From positions 1 through 28,817 of the forward strand of contig JBNARO010000025.1 in assembly GCA_049718665.1 (NCBI GenBank): 28,817 bases of DNA, written 5' to 3'. The translations under genes and the position numbers were made by a program. Positions 1 through 6,769 of the stretch are shown here, piece by piece (the first letter of the stretch is position 1; the number at the start of each line of letters is the position of its first letter). Origin of the DNA: NZ13-RE01 sp049718665. GTDB lineage: Bacteria; Dictyoglomota; Dictyoglomia; Dictyoglomales; Dictyoglomaceae. The notes beneath the pieces are model-generated. The model was not told where the DNA came from, did no database searches, and saw only the letters and a list, made by a program, of their open reading frames with translations.

Positions 1-75
1 TGGGGAGTCGTCTAGCTGGTAGGACGCCTGACTCTGGATCAGGTAGGGATGGTTCGAATCCATCCTCCCCAGCCA
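1..75 (+). tRNA. tRNA-Gln (anticodon CTG)
   Basis: The full cloverleaf can be folded. Acceptor 1-7 (TGGGGAG) pairs with 65-71 (CTCCCCA), the anticodon stem is CCTGA/TCAGG with loop CTCTGGA, and the T loop is TTCGAAT. The anticodon is CTG (reads CAG, glutamine), the discriminator is G72, and CCA is encoded at 73-75. It begins at the first base of the window, so its promoter is not visible. Four bases separate it from the next tRNA, which suggests co-transcription. Confidence 0.95.
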
Positions 76-79
76 AAAA

Positions 80-155
80 GGCCCTATCGTCTAGAGGACT
101 AGGACGTTGGGTTCTCAACCCAAAAACCGGGGTTCGAATCCCCGTAGGGCCACCA
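80..155 (+). tRNA. tRNA-Glu (anticodon CTC)
   Basis: Acceptor 80-86 (GGCCCTA) pairs perfectly with TAGGGCC. The anticodon stem is TTGGG/CCCAA with loop TTCTCAA, giving anticodon CTC (reads GAG, glutamate). The T stem-loop is CGGGG-TTCGAAT-CCCCG, the discriminator is A, and CCA is encoded at 153-155. It follows tRNA-Gln closely and is followed by a strong terminator hairpin. Confidence 0.95.
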
Positions 156-172
156 AGTTTAATATGAAAATG

Positions 173-207
173 AAAAAGCCCCCAGAGAATTTCTCTGGGG
201 GCTTTTT
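173..207. terminator. Bidirectional intrinsic terminator between tRNAs and groEL
   Basis: Bases 173-189 are the exact reverse complement of 191-207, with one base in the centre. The GC-rich stem (GCCCCCAGAG/CTCTGGGGGC) has A5 on one side and T5 on the other. It can therefore end the plus-strand tRNA transcript and the minus-strand groESL transcript, whose stop codon is only six bases away. Confidence 0.93.
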
Positions 208-212
208 CATGT

Positions 213-1829
213 TTAGTACTCGGGTGGTGGAGGAGGGGTTTGCTTTTCCTTTTCAGGTTTTTCAGCTACGAGACCTTCAGTGGTAAGTACCAATGCAGCT
301 ATACTTGCAGCATTTTGTAAGGCGGATCTTGTTACTTTACATGGATCTACAATTCCAGCCTCAAACATATTTACAAATCTGTCTCTTGCTGCATCATATC
401 CCATAGGTCCATCCATTTCTTTTACCTTTTCTGCAATTATTGATCCTTCTTTACCCGCATTATTTGCTATCAATTTTAATGGTACATCTAAAACTCTTCT
501 TACGATATCTACACCGATCTTTTCATCCTCATTGTTTACTTTTACATTATCTAATGCCTTCATTGCTCTAATTAGTGCTACACCACCTCCAGGAACAATT
601 CCTTCTTCTACTGCAGCCTTTGTTGCAGATAATGCATCTTCAATTCTGTGCTTTTTCTCTTTCAATTCAACCTCTGTTGCAGCTCCTGCTTTAATTACTG
701 CAACACCACCTGCAAGTTTTGCAAGTCTCTCTTGGAGTTTTTCTCTATCGAATTCAGAATCAGTCTCTTCTAACTGTTTTCTAATTTGAGCAATTCTTGC
801 CTCAATATCCTTTCTATTTCCCTTGCCACCAACAATAGTAGTCTTATCTTTATTGGCTCTTACTTTTTCTGCTCTACCAAGCATATTCAATGTTACGTTC
901 TCAAGTTTAATTCCTGTTTCTTCAGAAATAAATTCTCCACCAGTTAATATTGCTATATCTTGGAGCATTGCCTTTCTTCTATCACCAAAGCCAGGTGCTT
1001 TAACTGCAAGAGATTGTAATACTCCACGGAGTTTGTTTACTACTAAGGTTGCTAAGGCTTCTCCTTCTACATCTTCTGCAATGATCACTAAGGGTTTTCC
1101 AGTTTGTACTACTTTTTCTAAGATTGGGATAATATCGTTTACTGCACTAATCTTTCTATCTGTAATTAGAATATATGGTTCTTCTAAGACTGCCTCCATT
1201 CTTTCTGCATCAGTAATCATATATGGAGAAATATATCCTCTATCAAATTGCATTCCCTCAACAACTTCGAGGGTAGTACCAATACCTTGAGATTCTTCAA
1301 CAGTTATTACCCCATCCTTTCCTACTTTATCCATAGCATCAGCAATTAATTGCCCAATTTCTTCATCATTATTTGCAGAGATTGCTGCTACATGAGCAAT
1401 ATCTTCCTTTGTTTCTACAGGTCTTGCAATCTTCTTTAACTCTTCAACTACTGCTTCTACTGCTTTTTCGATTCCTCTTTTCACATACATTGGGTTAGCT
1501 CCAGCAACAACACTCTTTAATCCTTCATGAACCAATGCTTGAGCTAAAACTGTTGCTGTAGTTGTTCCATCTCCTGCTATATCATTTGTCTTTGATGCTA
1601 CTTCTTTTACAAGTTGTGCTCCCATATTTTCAAATGGATCTTCTAAGTCGATTTCTTTAGCGATGGTTACTCCATCGTTAGTTATAACTGGTGCTCCAAA
1701 TTTTTTCTCTAATACCACATTTCTTCCTCTTGGCCCTAAGGTTATTTTTACAGTATCTGCTACTATGTCTAATCCCTTTATTAAAGCAGTACGCGCTTCC
1801 ATATTTAGGCTTACCATTTTAGCAGCCAT
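213..1829 (-). CDS. groEL: Chaperonin GroEL (60 kDa, Hsp60)
   Basis: Group I chaperonin subunit that forms the double-ring ATP-driven folding chamber and works with GroES in the cytoplasm. The 538-residue length is normal. The conserved ATPase loop GDGTTTA lies at residues 86-92 (D87 is the catalytic aspartate position known in GroEL), the nucleotide loop LGPRGRNV is near 31-38, and GIVPGGGVAL is near 410. A strong AAAGGAGGG site precedes the ATG. It is downstream of groES by 32 bases, in one operon governed by the CIRCE promoter upstream of groES. The usual Gly-Gly-Met tail is absent; the protein ends in a charged segment and PPPPPEY. Identification is secure. Confidence 0.98.
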   Translation of the reverse strand: MAAKMVSLNMEARTALIKGLDIVADTVKITLGPRGRNVVLEKKFGAPVITNDGVTIAKEIDLEDPFENMGAQLVKEVASKTNDIAGDGTTTATVLAQALVHEGLKSVVAGANPMYVKRGIEKAVEAVVEELKKIARPVETKEDIAHVAAISANNDEEIGQLIADAMDKVGKDGVITVEESQGIGTTLEVVEGMQFDRGYISPYMITDAERMEAVLEEPYILITDRKISAVNDIIPILEKVVQTGKPLVIIAEDVEGEALATLVVNKLRGVLQSLAVKAPGFGDRRKAMLQDIAILTGGEFISEETGIKLENVTLNMLGRAEKVRANKDKTTIVGGKGNRKDIEARIAQIRKQLEETDSEFDREKLQERLAKLAGGVAVIKAGAATEVELKEKKHRIEDALSATKAAVEEGIVPGGGVALIRAMKALDNVKVNNEDEKIGVDIVRRVLDVPLKLIANNAGKEGSIIAEKVKEMDGPMGYDAARDRFVNMFEAGIVDPCKVTRSALQNAASIAALVLTTEGLVAEKPEKEKQTPPPPPEY

Positions 1830-1861
1830 TTTTTATCACCCTCCTTTACTTTTTAATTTTT

Positions 1862-2152
1862 TTATCCTTCTACTACTGCTAAAATATCTCTTTCACTGAG
1901 AATTAAATATTCTTCACCTTCAATTTTTACTTCGGTCCCCGCATACTTTGCAAAAATAACTCTATCTCCCTCTTTGATTTCAAGAGGAACCTTTTGACCA
2001 TTATCTAAGATCCTTCCAGTTCCCACAGCAATTACTTTTCCTTGCTGGGGTTTTTCTTTAGCAGTGTCAGGAAGTACAATACCTCCTTTTGTTTTTTCTT
2101 CCTGTTCCAATACCTTGACCACAACACGATCACCAATAGGTCTTAGCTTCAC
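1862..2152 (-). CDS. groES: Co-chaperonin GroES (10 kDa)
   Basis: Seven-fold lid of the GroEL chamber. The 96-residue product starts (M)KLRPIGDRVVVK and contains the mobile-loop region KTKGGIVLP and the C-terminal motif EEYLILSERDILAVVE, all typical of GroES. I chose the GTG at 2150-2152 because AAAGGAGGT lies seven bases before it on the mRNA. An in-frame ATG 39 bases further upstream would begin at the CIRCE operator, lacks a ribosome site, and would add 13 residues not usual for the family. It is first in the groES-groEL operon. Confidence 0.96.
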   Translation of the reverse strand: MKLRPIGDRVVVKVLEQEEKTKGGIVLPDTAKEKPQQGKVIAVGTGRILDNGQKVPLEIKEGDRVIFAKYAGTEVKIEGEEYLILSERDILAVVEG

Positions 2153-2180
2153 AGTTATTACCTCCTTTCCCAAAATTTTG

Positions 2181-2207
2181 TTAGCAATCATATTAAGTGA
2201 GTGCTAA
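2181..2207 (-). promoter_or_regulatory. CIRCE operator (HrcA binding site)
   Basis: On the minus strand the site reads TTAGCACTC, nine bases, then GATTGCTAA. The known CIRCE consensus is TTAGCACTC-N9-GAGTGCTAA, so there is one mismatch in the downstream arm. It lies between the predicted start site (about 2212) and the groES start codon, the usual position for HrcA repression of groESL. The hrcA gene is not in this window. Confidence 0.93.
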
Positions 2208-2218
2208 ATCCAGTTGTA

Positions 2219-2247
2219 AATATATTAAAAATAAGATTTAAGTTCAA
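2219..2247 (-). promoter_or_regulatory. groESL promoter (sigma-70 type)
   Basis: Minus-strand -35 TTGAAC (2242-2247), a 17-base spacer and -10 TATATT (2219-2224). The predicted start near 2212 lies five bases upstream of the CIRCE operator, so repressor bound there would block initiation or early elongation. Confidence 0.8.
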
Positions 2248-2281
2248 TAGGAGAATACACAAAAAATTGGCTTTTAAACAG

Positions 2282-2299
2282 AAATTTTTGCAAAAATTT
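2282..2299. repeat. 18-bp perfect AT-rich palindrome
   Basis: AAATTTTTGCAAAAATTT is its own reverse complement. It lies 11 bases beyond the stop of the last glycosyltransferase gene and 35 bases upstream of the groES -35 box. It could be a weak transcript end signal or a regulator site; nothing visible decides between these. Confidence 0.5.
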
Positions 2300-2310
2300 G
2301 CCTCTTTTCT

Positions 2311-3471
2311 TTATTTTTCTTTCTTTTTCACTATTTCTCTATAAAAATCTAATAATTTTTTGGCGAGAAAATCTATAGAAAAACTCTGTGCCTTGAGCTT
2401 TGCATTAGCTTTCATCTTATAAAGAACCTCAGAATTATTCAAAAGAAATTCTACCTTCTGAGAAAAGATATTAGGGTCTTTTGGAACTAAGAACCCATCA
2501 ATGCCATTAGATATAAGACTTTTACTCCCAGTAGCATCTACTGCAACCACCGCACATCCACCAGCCATAGCTTCTAAGGTAACCAATCCTTGAGTTTCAG
2601 TAGTGGAAGGAAAGACAAAAATATGTGAGGCTGAGTAGAAATCTACTAATTTCTCTCGAGGAAACCAACCGAGAAAAAAGACTCTATTACTTAATCCCAA
2701 TTTATTTGATAGGCTCTCAAGATTTTTTCTTTCGTCTCCATTGCCAACAATAAGAAGAACAGTATCTTCTCTCTTTTTAAGAAGAGAAGATAGAGAAATA
2801 AGAAGAAAATCAATACTTTTTTCTTTAGCTAATCTGCCAGTATAAAGAAGGATCTTTTTATTTTGCCAAGGTTTTCCGAGAAGAATATTTTCAGGTTTTG
2901 CATTATTCCATAAAGATAGATCAAGTCCTGTAGGAAGAACTTCTATCCTTGTTTTAACCCCAAATTCTAAAAGCATTTCCTTAATTTCAGGGGATGGAGC
3001 TATTACTAAATCTACTCTATTAGAGTAATTCACACTGCTTCTTATAGCTATTTTCGCCTTTAAGCTTTCAGGAAAAAGAGGAATGTAGTGAACATATTTA
3101 TGATATAAAGTATGATGAGTGAATATTATAGGAAGATTATTTTTCTTTGCTAATCTTAGAGCTACCTTTCCAATTATAAAGGGATGATGAGAATGAACTA
3201 TATCAGGCTTTATTTTTTCAAAGACTTTATCTACTTTTCTTGTAAACCAAAGAGGTATAGGTTGAGGCGTAATTTGCTTTATAAAAAGGGAAGGGAATCT
3301 CCAAACTTTTTTGTCAGAGTCATCGTAAGGGGGAAACCAAGGAGGATAATGGGGAGCAAAAACATAAACTTCATTCCCTAATTTTTCCAATGCTTTTCTA
3401 TAACTTTCAACAGAAATAGCTGCGCCACCAGTATTAGGAAGGTAATTATTAGTAAAAAAAGCTATTTTCAT
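2311..3471 (-). CDS. GT4-family glycosyltransferase (diacylglycerol-glucosyltransferase-like)
   Basis: Retaining GT-B glycosyltransferase of 386 residues. The N-terminal domain begins MKIAFFTNNYLPNTGGAA, with the glycine loop that contacts the donor. The C-terminal domain has LLYTGRLAKEKSID and the donor-binding E-x7-E motif ETQGLVTLE (E292, E300). There is no signal peptide or membrane helix, so it is cytoplasmic or peripheral. The overall pattern resembles enzymes that transfer glucose to diacylglycerol, but the acceptor cannot be fixed from sequence. Its ATG overlaps the stop of the upstream glycosyltransferase by four bases (ATGA type), so the two are translationally coupled. It is last in a four-gene operon and is followed by an AT-rich palindrome rather than a clear terminator. 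Confidence 0.88.
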   Translation of the reverse strand: MKIAFFTNNYLPNTGGAAISVESYRKALEKLGNEVYVFAPHYPPWFPPYDDSDKKVWRFPSLFIKQITPQPIPLWFTRKVDKVFEKIKPDIVHSHHPFIIGKVALRLAKKNNLPIIFTHHTLYHKYVHYIPLFPESLKAKIAIRSSVNYSNRVDLVIAPSPEIKEMLLEFGVKTRIEVLPTGLDLSLWNNAKPENILLGKPWQNKKILLYTGRLAKEKSIDFLLISLSSLLKKREDTVLLIVGNGDERKNLESLSNKLGLSNRVFFLGWFPREKLVDFYSASHIFVFPSTTETQGLVTLEAMAGGCAVVAVDATGSKSLISNGIDGFLVPKDPNIFSQKVEFLLNNSEVLYKMKANAKLKAQSFSIDFLAKKLLDFYREIVKKKEK

Positions 3472-4502
3472 TCTAATCCTTCCACAACTTCTTTATAAAT
3501 CTTAACAGTTTCTTCTGCGACTCTATCTATATCATATTTCCAAGCAAGTTTAAGAGCTTTTTCTGAGTATTCTTTTCTAAGCTGAGGATTTTCTGCCAAG
3601 ATCTTAAGATTCTTAACAAAATCTTCTTCTTTAGAGGGTATATAAAAAGGGGATAAAGGCTCTCTGTATTCAGGAAGATCTCTTAAAAGAAGTGGAAGAC
3701 CACAGGAAGATGCTTCTAAAACTGCAATGCTAAAATTTTCTTGTCTTGATGGGAAGAAAAATATATCTGCCATGTTATAGAATTTGTGGATTTCATCATG
3801 AGGCTGTGGACCAATGAGAAAGAGATTAGGGGGAGGATTTGTCTTAATTCTTTTTACTTCTGAGTAACCACTACTTAAAATAGAGAATGGAATTCCTCCT
3901 ACCCAAAAGAACTTATACTCGGAAAGCTCCTTTGCTACTTTTGCGAAGGAATCAAATCCTTTCCTTTTTATAGTCTGTCCTACGCTAAGGATGACAATAT
4001 CATCATCTTTAATATTGAATTTTTCTCTCATTATTTTTCTAATTTCAGGGTCAGGTTTGAAAGTTCTAAGGTCAACTCCATTTGGGATGTAAACAATTTT
4101 AGATTTAACTCCCATTTCTTCCAGCTTAATTTTCTCATAAGGAGAAACCGCTATCACTACTTTGGCGCGATTATATAATAAAAGGAGATATTGAGAATAG
4201 ATAGGCTTCCATATTTCAGAAAAAGAGGTACTTCCATTTAGAGTATCAGGTATTATATGGGCAGTATAAATTATTTTTTCAGGATATTTACTTTTATATT
4301 CTCCTAAGAAGTCACTTAGAGAATGGAAATGGATAACATCGAAGGGGCCATCTTCTGGCTTTGCATTAAAAAAAACCTCTACATCTTCCCTCCTCTTTAA
4401 TGCTTCATAAAGCATCTTACAGGCAGTTTGATCTCCCCCGCCTTTTTTCCTCGCAGAAGGTATTCCAGGTTTAAAAATAAGGTTTACTCTTAGTTTTCTC
4501 AT
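3468..4502 (-). CDS. GT4-family glycosyltransferase, copy A of a homogenised pair
   Basis: GT-B glycosyltransferase of 344 residues. Visible elements are PNGVDLRTFKPDP at the domain junction, ILSVGQTIKRKGFD opening the C-terminal Rossmann domain, and the donor-binding E-x7-E motif ENFSIAVLE (E255, E263). From about residue 30 to five residues before the end it is identical to the protein at 5622-6659, while the first 29 residues and the last few differ. It overlaps the upstream gene by 32 bases; the start agrees with the VNLIFK alignment to its twin, although the ribosome site is weak (GAAGAG). Donor and acceptor sugars are unknown; the operon suggests stepwise extension of one glycan or glycolipid head group. 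Confidence 0.87.
   Translation of the reverse strand: MRKLRVNLIFKPGIPSARKKGGGDQTACKMLYEALKRREDVEVFFNAKPEDGPFDVIHFHSLSDFLGEYKSKYPEKIIYTAHIIPDTLNGSTSFSEIWKPIYSQYLLLLYNRAKVVIAVSPYEKIKLEEMGVKSKIVYIPNGVDLRTFKPDPEIRKIMREKFNIKDDDIVILSVGQTIKRKGFDSFAKVAKELSEYKFFWVGGIPFSILSSGYSEVKRIKTNPPPNLFLIGPQPHDEIHKFYNMADIFFFPSRQENFSIAVLEASSCGLPLLLRDLPEYREPLSPFYIPSKEEDFVKNLKILAENPQLRKEYSEKALKLAWKYDIDRVAEETVKIYKEVVEGLE
3485..4415. repeat. 931-bp direct repeat, copy A
   Basis: Read base by base, 3485-4415 is identical to 5636-6566 with no mismatch or indel found by eye. It covers almost all of the coding sequence of the glycosyltransferase at 3468-4502. The flanks diverge at once on both sides. Silent positions are also identical, which points to recent gene conversion or duplication rather than protein-level selection. 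Confidence 0.93.
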
Positions 4503-5613
4503 CTCTTCTATTAATAGGAGAATATTTAAAAAATTTCCAAATTTTCTTTCCTTCTTTTCTCACATTTTCTAAGGTTATCCAGTCTCTTTTATATCTTGGA
4601 GGATTGTTTAATACTTCTTTATATATTTCAACCATTCTATCTGCAACATTATCTGAACTATAATGTTTTGCTAATTGAAGAGCTTTACTTTGGTATTCCA
4701 TATAAAACTTCTTATCGTTTTTAAGCCTTAATAAATATTCTGCAAATTCCTCATCATTTTTAACAGGAATAAACCAACCTCCAAAAGGCTCTTTGTATTC
4801 AGGAAGATCTCTTAAAAGAAGTGGAAGACCACAGGACGCAGATTCTACTATTACCATACCAAAGGTTTCTTGATGTGATGGGAAGAAAAATACATCTCCT
4901 GCATTATAATAATCAGGCATCTCTTCGTAAGGAACAATCCCTGTAAAAATTACATTTGGAGGGGCATTTTTTATCTTTTCTTGGAGTTCTATATAACCTG
5001 CAGTTAAGACAGAAAAAGGTTGACCTCCAACCCATATAAATTTCATATCTGGCAATCTCTTGGCGGTTTCTATAAAAATATCAACTCCCTTTCTTGGTTG
5101 TATTTGCCCAGAACTTATAACTACAAAGTCTGAGGAACTAAGTCCTAATTTTTCTCTGGTTCTTTTTCTTTTTACAGGATCTGGATAAAATCTTTCTAAA
5201 TTAACAGGATTTGGAACAACCACTATAGGAGCTTTAACCCCAAAAATTTCTAATTCATCTTTAACTTTTGGAGTGACAGCTATTACACAATCTGCTAAAT
5301 TATAATAGTATCTTAAATAACGAGAAAAGAGAGGCACCCAGAACTCTGAGAGTACAAGGCTTCCAATCATAGACGCAGGGACTACGTGGGCTGAGATTAT
5401 TAATCTTTTCCCCGATATCATTCCTCTACTAATAGCATAGGGACCTGGAGTATGAAGATGGGCAATATCATAAAGTCCTCTTCCATTTATACTTACTTCT
5501 AATTCTTCTCTTTTTTTTAAAGCTTCTGCAAGAGACAAACTTGCAGTATATACACCTTGTCCCTGTATATCCCAAGCTAAGGCTTCAGAAATTATGTTTA
5601 CTCTCATTTTCAT
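4471..5613 (-). CDS. GT4-family glycosyltransferase, divergent paralogue
   Basis: GT-B glycosyltransferase of 380 residues, clearly related to the genes on both sides. Shared elements are PNPVNLERFYPDP, ISSGQIQPRKGVD, and the E-x7-E motif ETFGMVIVE (E249, E257) followed by SASCGLPLLLRDLPEY. It has a C-terminal basic tail of about 35 residues (from RDWITLENV on) that the flanking copies lack; the end of the tail is encoded in the overlap with the next gene. The ATG at 5613 has no Shine-Dalgarno sequence and begins eight bases after the previous stop, so translation is probably coupled. A second in-frame ATG lies two codons later. Substrates are unknown. Confidence 0.86.
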   Translation of the reverse strand: MKMRVNIISEALAWDIQGQGVYTASLSLAEALKKREELEVSINGRGLYDIAHLHTPGPYAISRGMISGKRLIISAHVVPASMIGSLVLSEFWVPLFSRYLRYYYNLADCVIAVTPKVKDELEIFGVKAPIVVVPNPVNLERFYPDPVKRKRTREKLGLSSSDFVVISSGQIQPRKGVDIFIETAKRLPDMKFIWVGGQPFSVLTAGYIELQEKIKNAPPNVIFTGIVPYEEMPDYYNAGDVFFFPSHQETFGMVIVESASCGLPLLLRDLPEYKEPFGGWFIPVKNDEEFAEYLLRLKNDKKFYMEYQSKALQLAKHYSSDNVADRMVEIYKEVLNNPPRYKRDWITLENVRKEGKKIWKFFKYSPINRRDEKTKSKPYF

Positions 5614-5621
5614 ATTTTAGA

Positions 5622-6659
5622 TTATACCATAGAAGCAACTTCTTTATAAATCTTAACAGTTTCTTCTGCGACTCTATCTATATCATATTTCCAAGCAAGT
5701 TTAAGAGCTTTTTCTGAGTATTCTTTTCTAAGCTGAGGATTTTCTGCCAAGATCTTAAGATTCTTAACAAAATCTTCTTCTTTAGAGGGTATATAAAAAG
5801 GGGATAAAGGCTCTCTGTATTCAGGAAGATCTCTTAAAAGAAGTGGAAGACCACAGGAAGATGCTTCTAAAACTGCAATGCTAAAATTTTCTTGTCTTGA
5901 TGGGAAGAAAAATATATCTGCCATGTTATAGAATTTGTGGATTTCATCATGAGGCTGTGGACCAATGAGAAAGAGATTAGGGGGAGGATTTGTCTTAATT
6001 CTTTTTACTTCTGAGTAACCACTACTTAAAATAGAGAATGGAATTCCTCCTACCCAAAAGAACTTATACTCGGAAAGCTCCTTTGCTACTTTTGCGAAGG
6101 AATCAAATCCTTTCCTTTTTATAGTCTGTCCTACGCTAAGGATGACAATATCATCATCTTTAATATTGAATTTTTCTCTCATTATTTTTCTAATTTCAGG
6201 GTCAGGTTTGAAAGTTCTAAGGTCAACTCCATTTGGGATGTAAACAATTTTAGATTTAACTCCCATTTCTTCCAGCTTAATTTTCTCATAAGGAGAAACC
6301 GCTATCACTACTTTGGCGCGATTATATAATAAAAGGAGATATTGAGAATAGATAGGCTTCCATATTTCAGAAAAAGAGGTACTTCCATTTAGAGTATCAG
6401 GTATTATATGGGCAGTATAAATTATTTTTTCAGGATATTTACTTTTATATTCTCCTAAGAAGTCACTTAGAGAATGGAAATGGATAACATCGAAGGGGCC
6501 ATCTTCTGGCTTTGCATTAAAAAAAACCTCTACATCTTCCCTCCTCTTTAATGCTTCATAAAGCATGAAACATACAGACCTATCTCCACTTCCTACTTTA
6601 CTTGCAGATAATATTCCATTTTTAAATATGAGATTTACTTTTATTTTCTCATTTTCCAT
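5622..6659 (-). CDS. GT4-family glycosyltransferase, copy B of a homogenised pair
   Basis: First gene of the glycosyltransferase operon, 345 residues. It begins MENEKIKVNLIFKNGILSAS and from about residue 31 is identical to the gene at 3468-4502, including the donor motif ENFSIAVLE. Only the N-terminal strand/loop region, which helps shape the acceptor site in GT-B enzymes, and the last four residues (ASMV) differ. The ribosome site is weak (AAGGGAA). The promoter is probably the minus-strand half of the divergent region at 6705-6743. Retained N-terminal differences suggest the two enzymes may act on different acceptors with the same donor; this is inference. Confidence 0.87.
   Translation of the reverse strand: MENEKIKVNLIFKNGILSASKVGSGDRSVCFMLYEALKRREDVEVFFNAKPEDGPFDVIHFHSLSDFLGEYKSKYPEKIIYTAHIIPDTLNGSTSFSEIWKPIYSQYLLLLYNRAKVVIAVSPYEKIKLEEMGVKSKIVYIPNGVDLRTFKPDPEIRKIMREKFNIKDDDIVILSVGQTIKRKGFDSFAKVAKELSEYKFFWVGGIPFSILSSGYSEVKRIKTNPPPNLFLIGPQPHDEIHKFYNMADIFFFPSRQENFSIAVLEASSCGLPLLLRDLPEYREPLSPFYIPSKEEDFVKNLKILAENPQLRKEYSEKALKLAWKYDIDRVAEETVKIYKEVASMV
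5636..6566. repeat. 931-bp direct repeat, copy B
   Basis: Identical partner of 3485-4415 at a constant offset of 2151 bases and in the same orientation. Recombination between the copies would delete one glycosyltransferase equivalent plus the middle gene. Confidence 0.93.
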
Positions 6660-6704
6660 AAAATTCCCTTTTCCCGCAGAATCTACTCTTGGAAGACATT
6701 AAAA

Positions 6705-6710
6705 ATTATA
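6705..6710 (-). promoter_or_regulatory. Promoter of the glycosyltransferase operon (-10 box)
   Basis: The minus strand reads TG-T-TATAAT (extended -10) at 6713-6705, with TTACAA as a partial -35 at 6733-6728 and a 17-base spacer. Predicted start is near 6698, about 40 bases before the first start codon. Confidence 0.65.
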
Positions 6711-6734
6711 ACATTTCTATCTCTTTCTTGTAAA

Positions 6735-6743
6735 TGTTATAAT
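6735..6743 (+). promoter_or_regulatory. gpsA promoter (extended -10)
   Basis: TGTTATAAT matches the extended -10 pattern TGnTATAAT. No good -35 lies 17 bases upstream, which is tolerable for extended -10 promoters. The predicted start near 6750 leaves a leader of about 20 bases carrying TAGGAGGAG before the gpsA ATG. Confidence 0.65.
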
Positions 6744-6769
6744 CTATCAAAACTGTTAGGAGGAGTTAA

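Larger units (their letters stand above)
6705..6743. repeat. 12-bp inverted repeat holding two divergent -10 boxes
   Basis: ATTATAACATTT (6705-6716) is the exact reverse complement of AAATGTTATAAT (6732-6743), with 15 bases between. Each arm carries an outward-facing extended -10 element, one for gpsA and one for the glycosyltransferase operon. Confidence 0.85.

Noticed and set aside
280..1290. Plus-strand open frames of 169 and 155 codons opposite groEL
   Set aside because: They are antisense shadows of a highly conserved gene; the translations are low-complexity and Ser/Ile-rich, with no family motif or ribosome site.
2153..2191. Longer groES start (ATG at 2191)
   Set aside because: It begins at the CIRCE operator, has no ribosome site, and adds residues not usual for GroES; GTG at 2152 has AAAGGAGGT.
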